Shown here one piece after another: positions 1-10,406 of a DNA stretch of 38,867 nucleotides. Position 1 is the stretch's first letter. Each line of letters opens with the position of its first letter. Under the pieces are notes generated by a model. It made no database searches. It saw only the letters and a list, made by a program, of their open reading frames with translations, and was not told the DNA's origin. The stretch lies in the NCBI GenBank assembly GCA_019114565.1, contig DXFI01000170.1, forward strand, positions 1 through 38,867, in the 5' to 3' direction. The stretch is from Candidatus Desulfovibrio intestinigallinarum. Lineage in GTDB: Bacteria > Desulfobacterota > Desulfovibrionia > Desulfovibrionales > Desulfovibrionaceae. The position numbers and the translations under genes were made by a program.

Positions 1-61
1 GGAACCCTTTGCGCGCCAGCGAAAGGGTTCCCCTCCCCCTCAATGCTTCACTTCACCTTTT

Positions 62-127
62 AGAGCATGTTCAGTTTGAAACGCTGTGCGTTTCAAACCA
101 TACGGCTTTTCAAAGCTAAAACGCTCT
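62..127 (+). repeat. Family A palindromic element, internally deleted copy (A1)
   Basis: AGAGCATGTTCAGTTTGAAACGCtgtGCGTTTCAAACCATACGGC...AAAACGCTCT. Confidence 0.85.
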
Positions 128-138
128 ACCATCCCGGC

Positions 139-1179
139 TTACTGGGCGGCGCGGCGATTACGGAGATACTGCTGCACGGCGCGGTTATGCTCGCCCAGAG
201 TCTTGCTGAAGGAGTGTTCGCCGCCGTCCGTCTTGGCAACAAAGTAGAGGAAATCATGCTTTTCCGGGCTGATGGCCGCGGCAAGGGCGGTTATACCGAA
301 AGAACAGATGGGGCCGGGGGGAAGGCCGGGCCGCTGATAGGTGTTGTAGGCATTGCTGGTATCGTCGAGATGCTTGCGGCGCAGGTTGCCTTCAAAGTAG
401 CGCCCGAGTCCGTAGATAACGGTGGGATCGGCCTGCAGCAGCATGCCGCGCTCCAGACGATTTGCGTAGACACCGGCCACGCGGGGACGTTCGGCCCGGA
501 CGGCGGTTTCCCGCTCCACGATGGAGGCCAGAATCACCAGACGCCGGAGGGTGGCGGTATCGGGCTTTTTGCCGTCGGTCCAGAGAGGAGCGGCCTTGAG
601 CCAGAAGGTATCCACCATGCGCCCGGCCACGGCACGCGCCTGCGCCTTGTCCGGCACATCGGCCTTTTTCAGCAGATAGGTGTCCGGCATGAGGAAACCT
701 TCGGCGGAATCAAAGGGAATGCCGTAATGACGCAGAAAGGCGGGATCGAAAATAACTTCCCGGAAGTCCTCGGCCCGGACAAGACCCGCCTCTTCCAGAA
801 CTTCCGCCGTCTGCCACCAGGTCAGCCCCTCCCGCACAGTCACTCGGAAAAGAATGGGATGCCCGTTGACAAGGGTGTCCAGAATCTGCTCCGGCGTCCA
901 GCCGCTGTTGAGCGCAAAGCGGCCGGCCTGCATGCGATGGCCCCACTTCTTGTAGCGGGCCAGCAGGCGGAAATACAGCTCGTTGGAAATCAGCCCCTGA
1001 CTCTCCAGCCGCACGGCAACGGCGCGCATGGTGTCCCCGGGAGCAACATCAAAAACGCACTCGCGTCCGGGCTGCTCCGGCGGCGTATGCAGAAAGCGGT
1101 AGCCTTCATAGGCGGCAAAACCGGCCGCCCCGGCGCAAAGCAGAACAATCAGGGCCAGGAGCTTGAAGAAGAGCTTCAT
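139..1179 (-). CDS. mltG: Endolytic transglycosylase MltG (YceG-like)
   Basis: 346 aa ORF; N-terminal TM segment; YceG-type motifs (ASIVERET, GLPPGPICSFG, HSFSKTLGEHNRAV). Confidence 0.93.
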   Translation of the reverse strand: MKLFFKLLALIVLLCAGAAGFAAYEGYRFLHTPPEQPGRECVFDVAPGDTMRAVAVRLESQGLISNELYFRLLARYKKWGHRMQAGRFALNSGWTPEQILDTLVNGHPILFRVTVREGLTWWQTAEVLEEAGLVRAEDFREVIFDPAFLRHYGIPFDSAEGFLMPDTYLLKKADVPDKAQARAVAGRMVDTFWLKAAPLWTDGKKPDTATLRRLVILASIVERETAVRAERPRVAGVYANRLERGMLLQADPTVIYGLGRYFEGNLRRKHLDDTSNAYNTYQRPGLPPGPICSFGITALAAAISPEKHDFLYFVAKTDGGEHSFSKTLGEHNRAVQQYLRNRRAAQ

Positions 1180-1613
1180 GCAGGCATCCTCTGGTCGGGG
1201 GGCAGAGACAGGAAGGATTGCAGGATACGCACGGCGGCCTGCTGATCAAGCACGGCCTTGCGCCGGGAATGCTGCACCCCGGCTTCACGCAGATCGGACC
1301 AGGCTTCTTCGGAGCTGAGAAACTCCGGCATGAAGTACAGGGGGACGGAGAGGCGGCGCTTGAGACGCTCCGCCACCTTGCGCACCTGCCGCGTTGTCAG
1401 ACTGTCGCTGCCGTCATCCAGCAGGGGAAGCCCCATGACGACGGCCTCGACGCCCTCGCTTTCGGCCAGGGCCGCCAGTGCGTCAAGAAGGGCCTTGCGC
1501 CCGGAAAAATCATCCAGACGCAAGGTTTTCAGCGGATAGGCCAGCACGCCGCCGGGATCGCAGGCGGCGAGCCCGGTGCGCGCAAGGCCGTAATCAATGC
1601 CGAGGCATTTCAT
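1176..1613 (-). CDS. ruvX: Putative pre-16S rRNA nuclease / Holliday junction resolvase YqgF
   Basis: MKCLGIDYGLARTGLA start, VVMGLPLLDDGS and VLDQQAAVRILQ motifs; start placed at internal ATG 1613; 4-nt overlap with mltG. Confidence 0.85.
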   Translation of the reverse strand: MKCLGIDYGLARTGLAACDPGGVLAYPLKTLRLDDFSGRKALLDALAALAESEGVEAVVMGLPLLDDGSDSLTTRQVRKVAERLKRRLSVPLYFMPEFLSSEEAWSDLREAGVQHSRRKAVLDQQAAVRILQSFLSLPPDQRMPA

Positions 1614-1623
1614 GAGAATCGGA

Positions 1624-2607
1624 CTAGAGGCCCATCTTGGCCCGCACATCCTCAAGGGTGGCGGAGGCAAAGGCCCGGGCCCGGTCGTTGCCGTCCGCGA
1701 GAATGGCACGGACGCGTTCGGTGCTGAGCGTGGCGCGCCGCTCCTGCAGAGGAGCCAGAAACTCGCCGAGATGTTTCAGGAAGCGCTTCTTGCAGTCCAC
1801 GCAGCCGAACGTGGCTCCCGTACAGCCGCTGCGGATTTCTTCCTGCTCCTCCTTGCTGGACAGCAGCAGGTGATAGGGGAAGAGATTGCAGATATCGGGG
1901 TTGCCGGGATCGCTCTTGCGCAGGCGGTTCTTGTCCGTGAACATGCCGCGAACCTTGGCCTCGATATCGCTCATGGCATCGCTCAGGAAGATGCCGTTGT
2001 TGTAGCTCTTGGACATCTTGCGGCCGTCGAGACCGGGACACTTGGCGGCGGGCGTCAGCATGGCCTGCGGTTCCGGGAAGGTTTCGCCGTACAGGTAGTT
2101 GAAGCGCCGGGCGATTTCCCGCGTCAGCTCCATGTGAGGAAGCTGATCCTCGCCCACGGGCACGCCGTGCGGCTTGTACATCAGAATATCCGCGGCCATC
2201 AGCACGGGGTAGCACAGGAAACCCGCGTTGCCGAGGTCCTTGTTGCTGATCTGCTGCTGCTGTTCCTTGTAGGTGGGGTTCCGCTCCAGCCAGGAAACAG
2301 GCGTGATCATGGACAGCAGCAGAGAAAGCTCGGCATGTTCCTTGACGGCGGACTGCCGGAAAATCACGCATTGTTCGGGATCAAGACCGGCGGCGACCCA
2401 GTCCTTCACCATTTCGTCGATATTATCCCGCACCCGGGAGGGGTCCGCGTAGTCGCTGGTCAGGGCGTGCCAGTCAGCGACGAAGAAGTAGGCTTCTTCC
2501 GTGCGTTGCAGCTCCACATAATTTTTCAGCACGCCGAAATAGTGGCCCAGATGCAGCGGGCCCGTGGGGCGCATGCCGGAAACGGTGCGGGGACGTTGAT
2601 TGCTCAT
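1624..2607 (-). CDS. trpS: Tryptophanyl-tRNA synthetase
   Basis: GMRPTGPLHLGHYFG (HIGH-like) and GRKMSKSYNN (KMSKS) motifs; 327 aa. Confidence 0.96.
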   Translation of the reverse strand: MSNQRPRTVSGMRPTGPLHLGHYFGVLKNYVELQRTEEAYFFVADWHALTSDYADPSRVRDNIDEMVKDWVAAGLDPEQCVIFRQSAVKEHAELSLLLSMITPVSWLERNPTYKEQQQQISNKDLGNAGFLCYPVLMAADILMYKPHGVPVGEDQLPHMELTREIARRFNYLYGETFPEPQAMLTPAAKCPGLDGRKMSKSYNNGIFLSDAMSDIEAKVRGMFTDKNRLRKSDPGNPDICNLFPYHLLLSSKEEQEEIRSGCTGATFGCVDCKKRFLKHLGEFLAPLQERRATLSTERVRAILADGNDRARAFASATLEDVRAKMGL

Positions 2608-2670
2608 GGGAATCCTTCCTGATGGTTCGCGGGCCGGGCCTCCCGGCCCGGCGAGACAAGCGGAGCCGCC

Positions 2671-3339
2671 CTACAGAGCGGACAGACCGAACAAAGAAAA
2701 CAGCGTATGCAGGCACAGTCGCATGAGGGGAAGCAGCAGCCTGTCCAGCAGACCTGCCGCCATCAGCCCTATAAGAATGACCATGCCGTAGCGTTCCACG
2801 CTCATATAGCGGGCCGCGACGCCGGGAGGCAGAAAATACGCCAGCACCCGGCTGCCGTCCAGCGGCGGTACAGGCAGCATGTTGAGGCAGGCAAGCCCGA
2901 TATTGATGCCTGCGCCGTAAATCAGTGCCATGATGACAAATTCCGCCGTGGGGCTGTCGGACGGATTAAGGCCCAGAAAAACGCGCAGCAGGGCGGCCAT
3001 GATCACGGCCAGCAGCAGATTTGTCCCCGGCCCGGCCAGCGCCACCAGCATCATGCCCTTGATCGGGTTGCGGAAATAGCGGGGATTGACCGGCACGGGC
3101 TTGGCCCAGCCGAAAACAAAGCCCCCCAGAACGCTGGTCAGCACAAAGACCGCAAGCCCCAGCGGATCGATATGCGGCAGGGGGTTGATGGTCAGGCGTC
3201 CCATAAAACGGGGCGTGGGATCTCCCAGCTTGTCCGCAACCCAGCCGTGCGCCACTTCATGCAGGATAATGCCGAGCAGCGCGGGAAGAAAGATCACGGA
3301 CACGCGCTGCACCGTTGCAAAGATATCAAAATCCATCAT
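2671..3339 (-). CDS. Site-2 protease family (M50) membrane metalloprotease
   Basis: HEVAHG zinc motif, NMLPVPPLDGSRV motif, multiple TM segments. Confidence 0.92.
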   Translation of the reverse strand: MMDFDIFATVQRVSVIFLPALLGIILHEVAHGWVADKLGDPTPRFMGRLTINPLPHIDPLGLAVFVLTSVLGGFVFGWAKPVPVNPRYFRNPIKGMMLVALAGPGTNLLLAVIMAALLRVFLGLNPSDSPTAEFVIMALIYGAGINIGLACLNMLPVPPLDGSRVLAYFLPPGVAARYMSVERYGMVILIGLMAAGLLDRLLLPLMRLCLHTLFSLFGLSAL

Positions 3340-3397
3340 GGGCGGCTTGTATCATGGGCTCTGCGGACTGTCGAGCCGCTGCCGCAGGGCAGGGCGA

Positions 3398-3697
3398 TTA
3401 CTGCTTTTCCGTACCCGCGGGCTCTTTCCGGGCCTCGACGTCATGCAGCATGCGCAGCACCAGATCCGCCATGGGCTGAGGGTCCACATCCATCGTCCGG
3501 GGAAAAGAGATGCCGCGCTCGGCCATGGCGGTCTTGAGCGCTTCCATATTGCCCAGACCGGCCATGGAAATGGCCGTTGAAGCGCTGATGCGATTCATGG
3601 AAAAATTCCGCAGAATATCCCGCAGCCGCTCTTCTTCCTTCTGCGCGGCGAGCGCGCGCTCATCCACTGCGGGCTTCTTCTTTCCGAAACCAAACAT
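3398..3697 (-). CDS. Hypothetical small protein
   Basis: ORF with likely start MFGFGKKKPAVDERALAAQKEEERL at 3697; upstream part of the longer ORF looks non-coding. Confidence 0.6.
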   Translation of the reverse strand: MFGFGKKKPAVDERALAAQKEEERLRDILRNFSMNRISASTAISMAGLGNMEALKTAMAERGISFPRTMDVDPQPMADLVLRMLHDVEARKEPAGTEKQ

Positions 3698-3884
3698 CCT
3701 CTGTCGCTCCTTTGCACCGTACGGTGCCGCAAAACATGGACGTTCACAAAAAACGGGCTTTTCCCTTCCCTCTTTCCACGTCCGGGGACGGTGGCCGCAA
3801 CAACGGCAACGCCCGCGGCGATCCGTCTTACAGAAAAACACGCGCCAGGAGAAGGGCAGGGGCCCGGTGATGCAAACGCCGTCC

Positions 3885-4029
3885 AGAGCATTTTCAGTTT
3901 GAAACGCTTCGCATTTCAAACCATACGGCCTGCCGCTTCGCGGGAAAAACGCGGTTTTTCCGCTTACTTCGGGCCGGGCGGCGCTGTGCCGCCGCCTCGC
4001 GTTTCACCTTTTCAAAACTAAAACGCCCT
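3885..4029 (+). repeat. Family A element, full length (A2)
   Basis: Same ordered blocks: left tip, GTTTGAAA hairpin, CGGAAAAA hairpin, GGCGGCG hairpin, right tip. Confidence 0.92.
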
Positions 4030-4276
4030 AGCCGGCAGAAGCCACCTTGCGCACCAGCAGCCGGTCATCCGGCCAGATGCGGCGATCCGGCGTCAGCAGT
4101 TCGCCCTCACGTGCCACCAGAGCACATTCTTCCGCGATATCCAGCGCTGCGAGCAGCTGACGCGCCGTCTTGGGACGCGGCAGCGAAAGCAGGGTATCCT
4201 CGGGCTGCAACAGCACGGTCACACGTGCGCCTGTGTGCTCGGGCACACGGATGAGAGGGCTCTTTTCGTCAGACAT
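4028..4276 (-). CDS. MoaD/ThiS-like ubiquitin-fold protein (orphan)
   Basis: 82 aa; TARQLLAALDI..ALVAREGELLTPDRRIWPDDRLLVRKVASAG resembles the ThiS/MoaD beta-grasp; flanked by two family A repeats. Confidence 0.65.
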   Translation of the reverse strand: MSDEKSPLIRVPEHTGARVTVLLQPEDTLLSLPRPKTARQLLAALDIAEECALVAREGELLTPDRRIWPDDRLLVRKVASAG

Positions 4277-4301
4277 GGCAGTTCCTGCGGCTGAAGGTTA
4301 C

Positions 4302-4447
4302 AGAGCATTCTTAGTTTGAAACGCGTTGCGTTTCAAACCATACGACCTGTCGTTTCGCGGAAAAAACGCGGCTTTTTCCACTCGCTTCGGGCCGGGCGGC
4401 GCTGTGCCGCCGCCTCGCGTTTACTTTTTTTCAAAGGCAAACGCTCT
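4302..4447 (+). repeat. Family A element, full length (A3)
   Basis: As A2; AGAGCATTCTTAGTTTGAAACGC...AAACGCTCT. Confidence 0.92.
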
Positions 4448-4506
4448 CAACACAATGACAGCACGCCGTTTCCGGCAGAAATACGGACGGGGCGTTCCCG
4501 CCCCGG

Positions 4507-5472
4507 TCAGTTCATGGCAAAAGCATAGTACAATGCGGCCATAAGCGCCATGCTCAGAGCACGCAGCCCCTGATTGGCCAGAATCAGACGCAGAGCCAGT
4601 TCCGGCCGGAAGAAGCCCGCATAGGCAGGCAGCTGATGGCGAATGGCGCGCATGGGGGTGGACAGGATGTTCCCCACCATCAGCGCCATGACGATATCCT
4701 CGGGGCTCAGCCCCCCGGCCTGCAGCGCGGAACCTGCCGCGCCCAGAGCGGCCCCGAGCTCGGCGGCCAGATGCAGCAGAATGATGCCCAGCGCCTGCGG
4801 CTTGATCATGGGCAGCCAGTCCAGATGCCGTCCCAGCCAGGCCTCGGCTGCGGCAAAAGCGCCGTACCGCTGTAAAAGATACATAAGGATATAGACGGGC
4901 ACAGTAAACAGAACAAGGCGGGGCAGACGACGCAGGAAGCGCCGCCAGGCCTTTTGAAAGGCCACGCTCCAGATCGCGCCGCCGGTCTGCTCCGGCTCGC
5001 GGGGGAGGGCGCCGACGGGAGCGGGCGGCAGCAGCCGCCGGGCAACCGCCACGGTAAGGGCCGTGCGCAAAATCGCCGCCGCCAGCGTCAGACCGACATA
5101 GATCACGGCGGGGAAACCGAGCACCGGCCAGGTCAGCAGAAAGATGGTGGGGGTATGCACCAGATAAGCGGGCAGGCTGTTGAACAGGTTCGCCAGCATG
5201 AGTTCCCGGCGATCCAGCTCTCCGCGCCGATGGCTTTCGGAAAGCAGACCGTTTGCCCCGGCAGGGGACACAAAGGCCAGCGCAAAGGCCGCGCCCGCCA
5301 CTTCCCGCAAATGGGCCGCCCGGGCCAGCGGGGCGGACAGGCGCGCCAGATGGCGCGTCCAGCGGAGCGCCTCAAGAATATTGGCAACCAGCAGGCCGAA
5401 AGCCATTCCCAGAAGCAGACGACACAGGGGCCAGCCCAGCGCCTGCCAGTAGTGCAGGAGGGAATCCGTCAT
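4507..5472 (-). CDS. Nucleoside recognition/gate domain membrane protein
   Basis: 321 aa polytopic protein; SPAGANGLLSESHRRGELDRRELMLANLFNSLPAYLVH resembles the Gate/SpmA-type domain. Confidence 0.75.
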   Translation of the reverse strand: MTDSLLHYWQALGWPLCRLLLGMAFGLLVANILEALRWTRHLARLSAPLARAAHLREVAGAAFALAFVSPAGANGLLSESHRRGELDRRELMLANLFNSLPAYLVHTPTIFLLTWPVLGFPAVIYVGLTLAAAILRTALTVAVARRLLPPAPVGALPREPEQTGGAIWSVAFQKAWRRFLRRLPRLVLFTVPVYILMYLLQRYGAFAAAEAWLGRHLDWLPMIKPQALGIILLHLAAELGAALGAAGSALQAGGLSPEDIVMALMVGNILSTPMRAIRHQLPAYAGFFRPELALRLILANQGLRALSMALMAALYYAFAMN

Positions 5473-5484
5473 GAAAACTCGATA

Positions 5485-5964
5485 TTACGCATTCTCCGCC
5501 GAAAAACCGGTATCTTCGGGGAGATCGGGACGGGCGGCCTCCGTGCGGGCGAGCTCGTCGCAACGTTCGTTTTCGGGGTGTCCGGCATGGCCCCGCAACC
5601 AGTGAAACGTCACTTCATGCCGTTGCAGCAAAGCGGGCAGACGCTGCCAGAGGTCCACATTCTTTACGGGTTTCTTGTCGGACTTGACCCAGTTCTTCCG
5701 CTTCCAGCCCCAGAGCCAGCCCTTACTGATGGCATGACAGACGTATTGCGAATCCGTATACAGAGCCACGACGCAGGGCTCGCGCAGTGTGCCCAGCGCC
5801 TCCAGCACCGCGCTCAGCTCCATGCGGTTGTTGGTCGTCAGGCGCGCGCCGCCGGAAATTTCCCTGCGGTGTTCCGTACCGTCCAGTTGGAGAATGGCCG
5901 CCCAGCCTCCGGGGCCGGGATTGCCGAGACAGGAACCGTCCGTATAAATGGTGACATTTTTCAT
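5485..5964 (-). CDS. rnhA: Ribonuclease HI
   Basis: [62 protein letters not shown]. Confidence 0.96.
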   Translation of the reverse strand: MKNVTIYTDGSCLGNPGPGGWAAILQLDGTEHRREISGGARLTTNNRMELSAVLEALGTLREPCVVALYTDSQYVCHAISKGWLWGWKRKNWVKSDKKPVKNVDLWQRLPALLQRHEVTFHWLRGHAGHPENERCDELARTEAARPDLPEDTGFSAENA

Positions 5965-6159
5965 GAACGTCTGAAAAACTGTGTGAAAAGAAAGCGGGGA
6001 AAGACAGAAAAGAGCAGGGGAGGCGGGAAACCGCCTTCCGGAACAGAGCCTGTGTGCCACAGGCGGGGACGGCAGGCAATGATTTTTTCACCCTGTGCCC
6101 GGCCTGCCGGGATGCGGCCGCAAAGCCAAAAACACAGGGAGAACAAGAAAGGCAGGCGC

Positions 6160-6206
6160 AGCACCGCCGCCTCGCGCTTTACTTCTTTCAAAGACAAAAC
6201 GCTTTA
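6160..6206 (+). repeat. Family A element, right-end fragment (A4)
   Basis: CCGCCGCCTCGCGCTTTACTTCTTTCAAAGACAAAACGCTTTA. Confidence 0.75.
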
Positions 6207-6301
6207 AGAGACAACTCCAGCGGTGCACCTTGCTGAAAAAGACGGAGCAGAGGAAACTCTGCACCTCTGCGACAGACCGCCTTACCTGAGACTACTGCAG
6301 G

Positions 6302-6392
6302 CATAAAGCGGGTTTTGGGGAAGATGGGGGAGTTTGAGGGGGAAGAAACCCCTTTTTGCCGCGAGCAAAAGAGGTTTCTTCCCCCTCAAAAC
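6302..6392. repeat. Family B GC-rich hairpin repeat (B2)
   Basis: cataaagcgggttttggggaagatggggg...GAGGGGGAAGAAACCCCTTTTT..AAAAGAGGTTTCTTCCCCCTC. Confidence 0.7.
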
Positions 6393-6403
6393 ATATTCCT
6401 GTC

Positions 6404-7825
6404 TTAGTAGCGGTACATGGCGCTCTTGTAGGGGCCGTCCACGTTCACGCCGATGTAGTCGGCCTGTTCCTGGGTGAGGCGGGTCAGCTTGGCGCCGAGG
6501 CGGCCCAGATGCAGGCGGGCCACTTCTTCATCCAGTTCCTTGGGCAGGGTGTAGACCCTGGTTTCCAGCTTTTCAGTCGCCAGTTTGATCTGGGCGAGGG
6601 TCTGGTTGGTGAAGCTGTTGGACATGACGAAGCTGGCATGGCCGGTGGCGCAGCCGAGGTTCACCAGACGCCCTTCGGCCAGCACAATGATGCTGCGACC
6701 GGACTTGAGCGTCCACTTGTCCACCTGCGGCTTGATGTTCAGACGGGTGACGCCGGGCGTATTTTCAAGGTAGGTCATTTCAATTTCGTTGTCGAAGTGA
6801 CCGATATTGCAGACGATGGCTTCGTCCTTCATGCCTTCCATGTGCGCGCCGGTGATGACGTGATAGTTGCCGGTGCAGGTCACGTAGATGTCGCCGTAGG
6901 GGAGGGCGTCTTCCACGGTCGTGACTTCAAAGCCTTCCATGGCGGCCTGCAGAGCGCAGATGGGGTCAATTTCCGTCACCAGCACGCGCGCGCCGAAGCC
7001 GCGCATGGACTGGGCGCAGCCCTTGCCCACGTCGCCGTAACCGACAACGACGACAACCTTGCCCGCGACCATGATGTCGGTGGCGCGCTTGATGCCGTCG
7101 GCCAGAGATTCGCGGCAGCCGTAGAGGTTGTCGAACTTGGACTTGGTCACGGAGTCGTTCACGTTAATGGCGGGGAAGAGCAGCTTGCCTTCCTTTTCGA
7201 GCTGATAGAGACGATGCACGCCCGTGGTGGTTTCTTCGGACACGCCCTTCACGCGCGCCGCCACTTCATGCCAGTGACGCGGATTTTCCTTGTAGCGCAG
7301 GGCAAGGCGGTCGATCACGCACTGAAATTCCTTGTTGTCATAGGTCTTTTCGAGGATGGACGGATCATTTTCCGCTTCCACGCCCTTGTGGATCAGCAGG
7401 GTGGCGTCCCCGCCGTCGTCCACAATCAGATCCGGGCCCTTGCCGTCAGGCCAGGTCAGGGCCATTTCCGTGCACCACCAGTATTCTTCCAGGCTCTCGC
7501 CCTTCCAGGCGAAGACCTTGGCCATGCCCTGTTCCACGATGGAGGCGGCGGCATGATCCTGCGTGGAGAAAATGTTGCAGGAAGCCCAGCGGATGTCAGC
7601 GCCCAGTTCGTAGAGGGTCTTGATCAGCATGGCCGTCTGAATGGTCATGTGCAGGGAGCCGGTCACGCGCAGCCCCTTCAGCGGCTTCTGCGGGCCGTAT
7701 TTCTTGATGCACTCCATCAGACCGGGCATTTCGCGCTCGGAAAGCTGCATCTCCTTCTTGCCGAAATCGGCAAGGCTCATATCCGCCACCTTATGATCCA
7801 ACGAAAGATCAAGAGCCTGAGTCAT
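6404..7825 (-). CDS. ahcY: Adenosylhomocysteinase
   Basis: 473 aa; [17 protein letters not shown] motif; C-terminal [10 protein letters not shown]. Confidence 0.98.
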   Translation of the reverse strand: MTQALDLSLDHKVADMSLADFGKKEMQLSEREMPGLMECIKKYGPQKPLKGLRVTGSLHMTIQTAMLIKTLYELGADIRWASCNIFSTQDHAAASIVEQGMAKVFAWKGESLEEYWWCTEMALTWPDGKGPDLIVDDGGDATLLIHKGVEAENDPSILEKTYDNKEFQCVIDRLALRYKENPRHWHEVAARVKGVSEETTTGVHRLYQLEKEGKLLFPAINVNDSVTKSKFDNLYGCRESLADGIKRATDIMVAGKVVVVVGYGDVGKGCAQSMRGFGARVLVTEIDPICALQAAMEGFEVTTVEDALPYGDIYVTCTGNYHVITGAHMEGMKDEAIVCNIGHFDNEIEMTYLENTPGVTRLNIKPQVDKWTLKSGRSIIVLAEGRLVNLGCATGHASFVMSNSFTNQTLAQIKLATEKLETRVYTLPKELDEEVARLHLGRLGAKLTRLTQEQADYIGVNVDGPYKSAMYRY

Positions 7826-7836
7826 GGTAAATCTCC

Positions 7837-8784
7837 TTACAAAAGTGTGGACGCATCCCCGGCGCAGCCGGCAACCAGCAGCAGCAAAGACAGACCGCGT
7901 CCCACAGGTTGACGAGTACAGGACAAGAGGCTGAAACCGGCCCGCCGCAGGCCGCCGGTCAGCTGTTCTTCATCAAAGCCGAGCCAGCGGTCGCCATAGC
8001 GGCTGCGCATGGTTTCATCATCATGACGAAGAAAATCCGCCACAAACAGACGCCCGCCGGGCGTCAGGATGCGGCGCACCTCAAGCAGCACTTCCACAGG
8101 ATCGGAAAGATGATGCAACACAAGATTGATGCAGACGAAATCCGCCTCATGATCCCGCAGCGGCAGATGATCCAGCTCGCCGATGCGCAGCGAAAGACGG
8201 TTTTCGTTCGTCAAATCGGCAGGCGCAAAACGACGGCGGCAAATGTCCAGCATACGGGCGGAACCGTCCACGCCGACAAGCGTTCCGGCGCGCGGCAGAA
8301 GCCGCTCCAGCACCGCGCCGGTACCGCAACCGAGATCCACGGCCACCCCGCAATCCTGCGGCACGGCGGCGCATACGGCGGCGGGCAGATCGAACTCTCC
8401 GAGCACTTCCCGGTTCAGTTCATCCCAGTCCTCCGCAATGGCGTTAAAGAACTGCCGCGTGCTGCGCGCCCGTTCCTCTATGGTATGCGCCGCCGTGCGC
8501 AAATCCGCGCTCATGGCGGGGTCGGACTGAATGAACGGCAGTACGGCCCGCAGAAAATCCCGCGCCTCGCCCGCGGGCGCGGCGCAGTAAAAGACCCAGA
8601 GGCCGTCCCTCCGGGATGTCAGAAGCCCCGCTTCGGAGAGAATCTTCAAATGCCGGGAAATCCGCGACTGCCCCATATTCAGGATGCGTACAAGCTCGTT
8701 GACCGACAGCTCGTAATGCAACAAAATATGCACAAGACGCAGCCGCGTTTCATCGGAAAGAGCCTTGAAATAAGAAAGAGCCAT
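7837..8784 (-). CDS. sahR: ArsR-type HTH fused to SAM-dependent methyltransferase domain (SahR-like regulator)
   Basis: N-terminal ArsR HTH ([48 protein letters not shown]); C-terminal methyltransferase motif [15 protein letters not shown]; 12 nt upstream of ahcY on the same strand. Confidence 0.85.
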   Translation of the reverse strand: MALSYFKALSDETRLRLVHILLHYELSVNELVRILNMGQSRISRHLKILSEAGLLTSRRDGLWVFYCAAPAGEARDFLRAVLPFIQSDPAMSADLRTAAHTIEERARSTRQFFNAIAEDWDELNREVLGEFDLPAAVCAAVPQDCGVAVDLGCGTGAVLERLLPRAGTLVGVDGSARMLDICRRRFAPADLTNENRLSLRIGELDHLPLRDHEADFVCINLVLHHLSDPVEVLLEVRRILTPGGRLFVADFLRHDDETMRSRYGDRWLGFDEEQLTGGLRRAGFSLLSCTRQPVGRGLSLLLLVAGCAGDASTLL

Positions 8785-8804
8785 GCCAGCGCCTGCGGAT
8801 TCGG

Positions 8805-8827
8805 TTGATGTATCAAATTTGCTTGAT
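8805..8827. promoter_or_regulatory. Candidate SahR-type operator: three alternating half-sites TTGATgtATCAAatttgcTTGAT
   Basis: Inverted repeats TTGAT/ATCAA (2-nt spacer) and ATCAA/TTGAT (6-nt spacer), 21-43 bp upstream of the sahR start codon. Confidence 0.6.
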
Positions 8828-8893
8828 GTAAATATTAGTTTATCCTGATATAGTCAAGCATTTCCTTGCGCCCGGCATAAAGGAGCCATTTTC

Positions 8894-9619
8894 ATGAGCA
8901 AATCCGAAGGCCACAGCCCGGCGGGAGCCCGGGAACGCGCCCTGGATCTGATGCTGCGCCATGCGGAAGCACGCGAACGCCCCGAAAAGACCGGACGCAA
9001 ACGCGCCGGAAAGGCAGTCCCGGCGGCCCATGCCCCGGCTCCGCCCGGGCCGCTGGTGCAGCCGCGCCCGCAGGCCCCGCAGCTTCCCCCGCCGCCCCCG
9101 GCCCGGCGGCAGCCCTGGCGTGACAAACGGGAACTGACGCCCGAGGAGCGGGAGCAGCGCCGCAAGACAGGCCCCCTGACGTCGGAGCGCGTGCTGGACG
9201 GAGTTCTGCGCGGGCTGGGCAGCTCGCCGGATCAGGCGCGCCTTTCTCTGCTGTGGCGGCACTGGGAAATTGTCATGGGCGCGGAGCTTGCGCCGCTGGC
9301 CCGGCCGCTGGGGCACCGGGACGCCACCCTGCTTGTGGGAGCAGGCGACGCCATGAGCCTTCAGGAGCTGCATCTTCAGAGCGACGAGATACTGGAACGG
9401 GTCAATGCCTTTATGGAAAAACCCTTTTTCCGCACGGTGAAGGTCTCGCTCATCCTTGGCAAGACCGAGCTGGACGGCCCTCTGCGCCGCGCCGCCGCCT
9501 TTGAGGAGGACTGCCCGCCGCTGCCCCGCTCCGCCGCGGACGGCCGCTATCTTGGCGGCATGGACCCGGAATCTCCGGTTGCCCGGGCCTATGCCCGCTT
9601 TGCCGCCCGTCGGCGGTAG
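8894..9619 (+). CDS. DUF721 (DciA-like) domain protein
   Basis: SLLWRHWEIVMGAELAPLARPLGHRDATLLVGAGDAMSLQELHLQSDEILERVNAF resembles DUF721; Pro-rich N-terminal half. Confidence 0.75.
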   Translation: MSKSEGHSPAGARERALDLMLRHAEARERPEKTGRKRAGKAVPAAHAPAPPGPLVQPRPQAPQLPPPPPARRQPWRDKRELTPEEREQRRKTGPLTSERVLDGVLRGLGSSPDQARLSLLWRHWEIVMGAELAPLARPLGHRDATLLVGAGDAMSLQELHLQSDEILERVNAFMEKPFFRTVKVSLILGKTELDGPLRRAAAFEEDCPPLPRSAADGRYLGGMDPESPVARAYARFAARRR

Positions 9620-9746
9620 CGCTCTCGTCACGGGCAGCCCGGCAGAATCAGGCAAGAATCCGCGCATTCCGTCTCTTCTCATCGCAGCGTCGCGGCCGTA
9701 TCCTTGCACCGCTGCCGGCGCGACGGCAGCAAGGAGAGCATGTCAT

Positions 9747-10289
9747 ATGAGCAAAAACATCCTTGTCATCTCGACCAGCCCGCGCAAAAACGGCAATTCC
9801 GCGCTGCTGGCAGAGGAATTTGCCCGGGGTGCGGCGGATGCCGGGCATCAGGTGGAAATCATCACGCTGCGCGACAAAAACATCGGTTTCTGCCGCGGCT
9901 GTCTGAGCTGCGTCAAGACGCAGCGCTGCGTCATGCAGGACGATGCCGCCGACATTGTCGCCCGCATGAAGCAGGCCGAGGTCATCGCCTTTGCCACGCC
10001 CGTCTACTACTTTGAAATGTCCGGCCAGATGAAGACCCTGCTGGATCGCAGCAATCCGCTGTACACGTCCGACTATGCCTTCCGTGACATCTATCTGCTT
10101 GCCAGCGCGGCGGAAAACGACGACAGCGCCGTGGACGGCCCTATAAACGGTCTGAAGGGCTGGATCGCCTGCTTTGAAAAATGCTCCTTCAAGGGCGCCG
10201 TACGCGGCGTGGGCGCGACGGCCCCCGGCGACATCCGGCAGCATACCGCCGTTCTGGAAGCGGCCTACAAGATGGGCAGGCAGGCGTAA
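9747..10289 (+). CDS. Flavodoxin family / NADPH-dependent FMN reductase
   Basis: MSKNILVISTSPRKNGNSALLAEEF; CRGCLSCVKTQRC; ATPVYYFEMSGQMKTLLDR; start set at ATG 9747. Confidence 0.9.
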   Translation: MSKNILVISTSPRKNGNSALLAEEFARGAADAGHQVEIITLRDKNIGFCRGCLSCVKTQRCVMQDDAADIVARMKQAEVIAFATPVYYFEMSGQMKTLLDRSNPLYTSDYAFRDIYLLASAAENDDSAVDGPINGLKGWIACFEKCSFKGAVRGVGATAPGDIRQHTAVLEAAYKMGRQA

Positions 10290-10406
10290 AAATACGATAC
10301 GCACACGAAAACAGGCAGGCCCGTCTTTACAGGAACGTCATTGCCTGATAGGCGAAATGGCCCGGCGGCGTGTCGCAACGCCGCCATGTCATTTTCGGAG
10401 GTTCGC

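Noticed and set aside
6356-7912. 518 aa plus-strand ORF
   Set aside because: Antisense to ahcY; no protein-like motifs.
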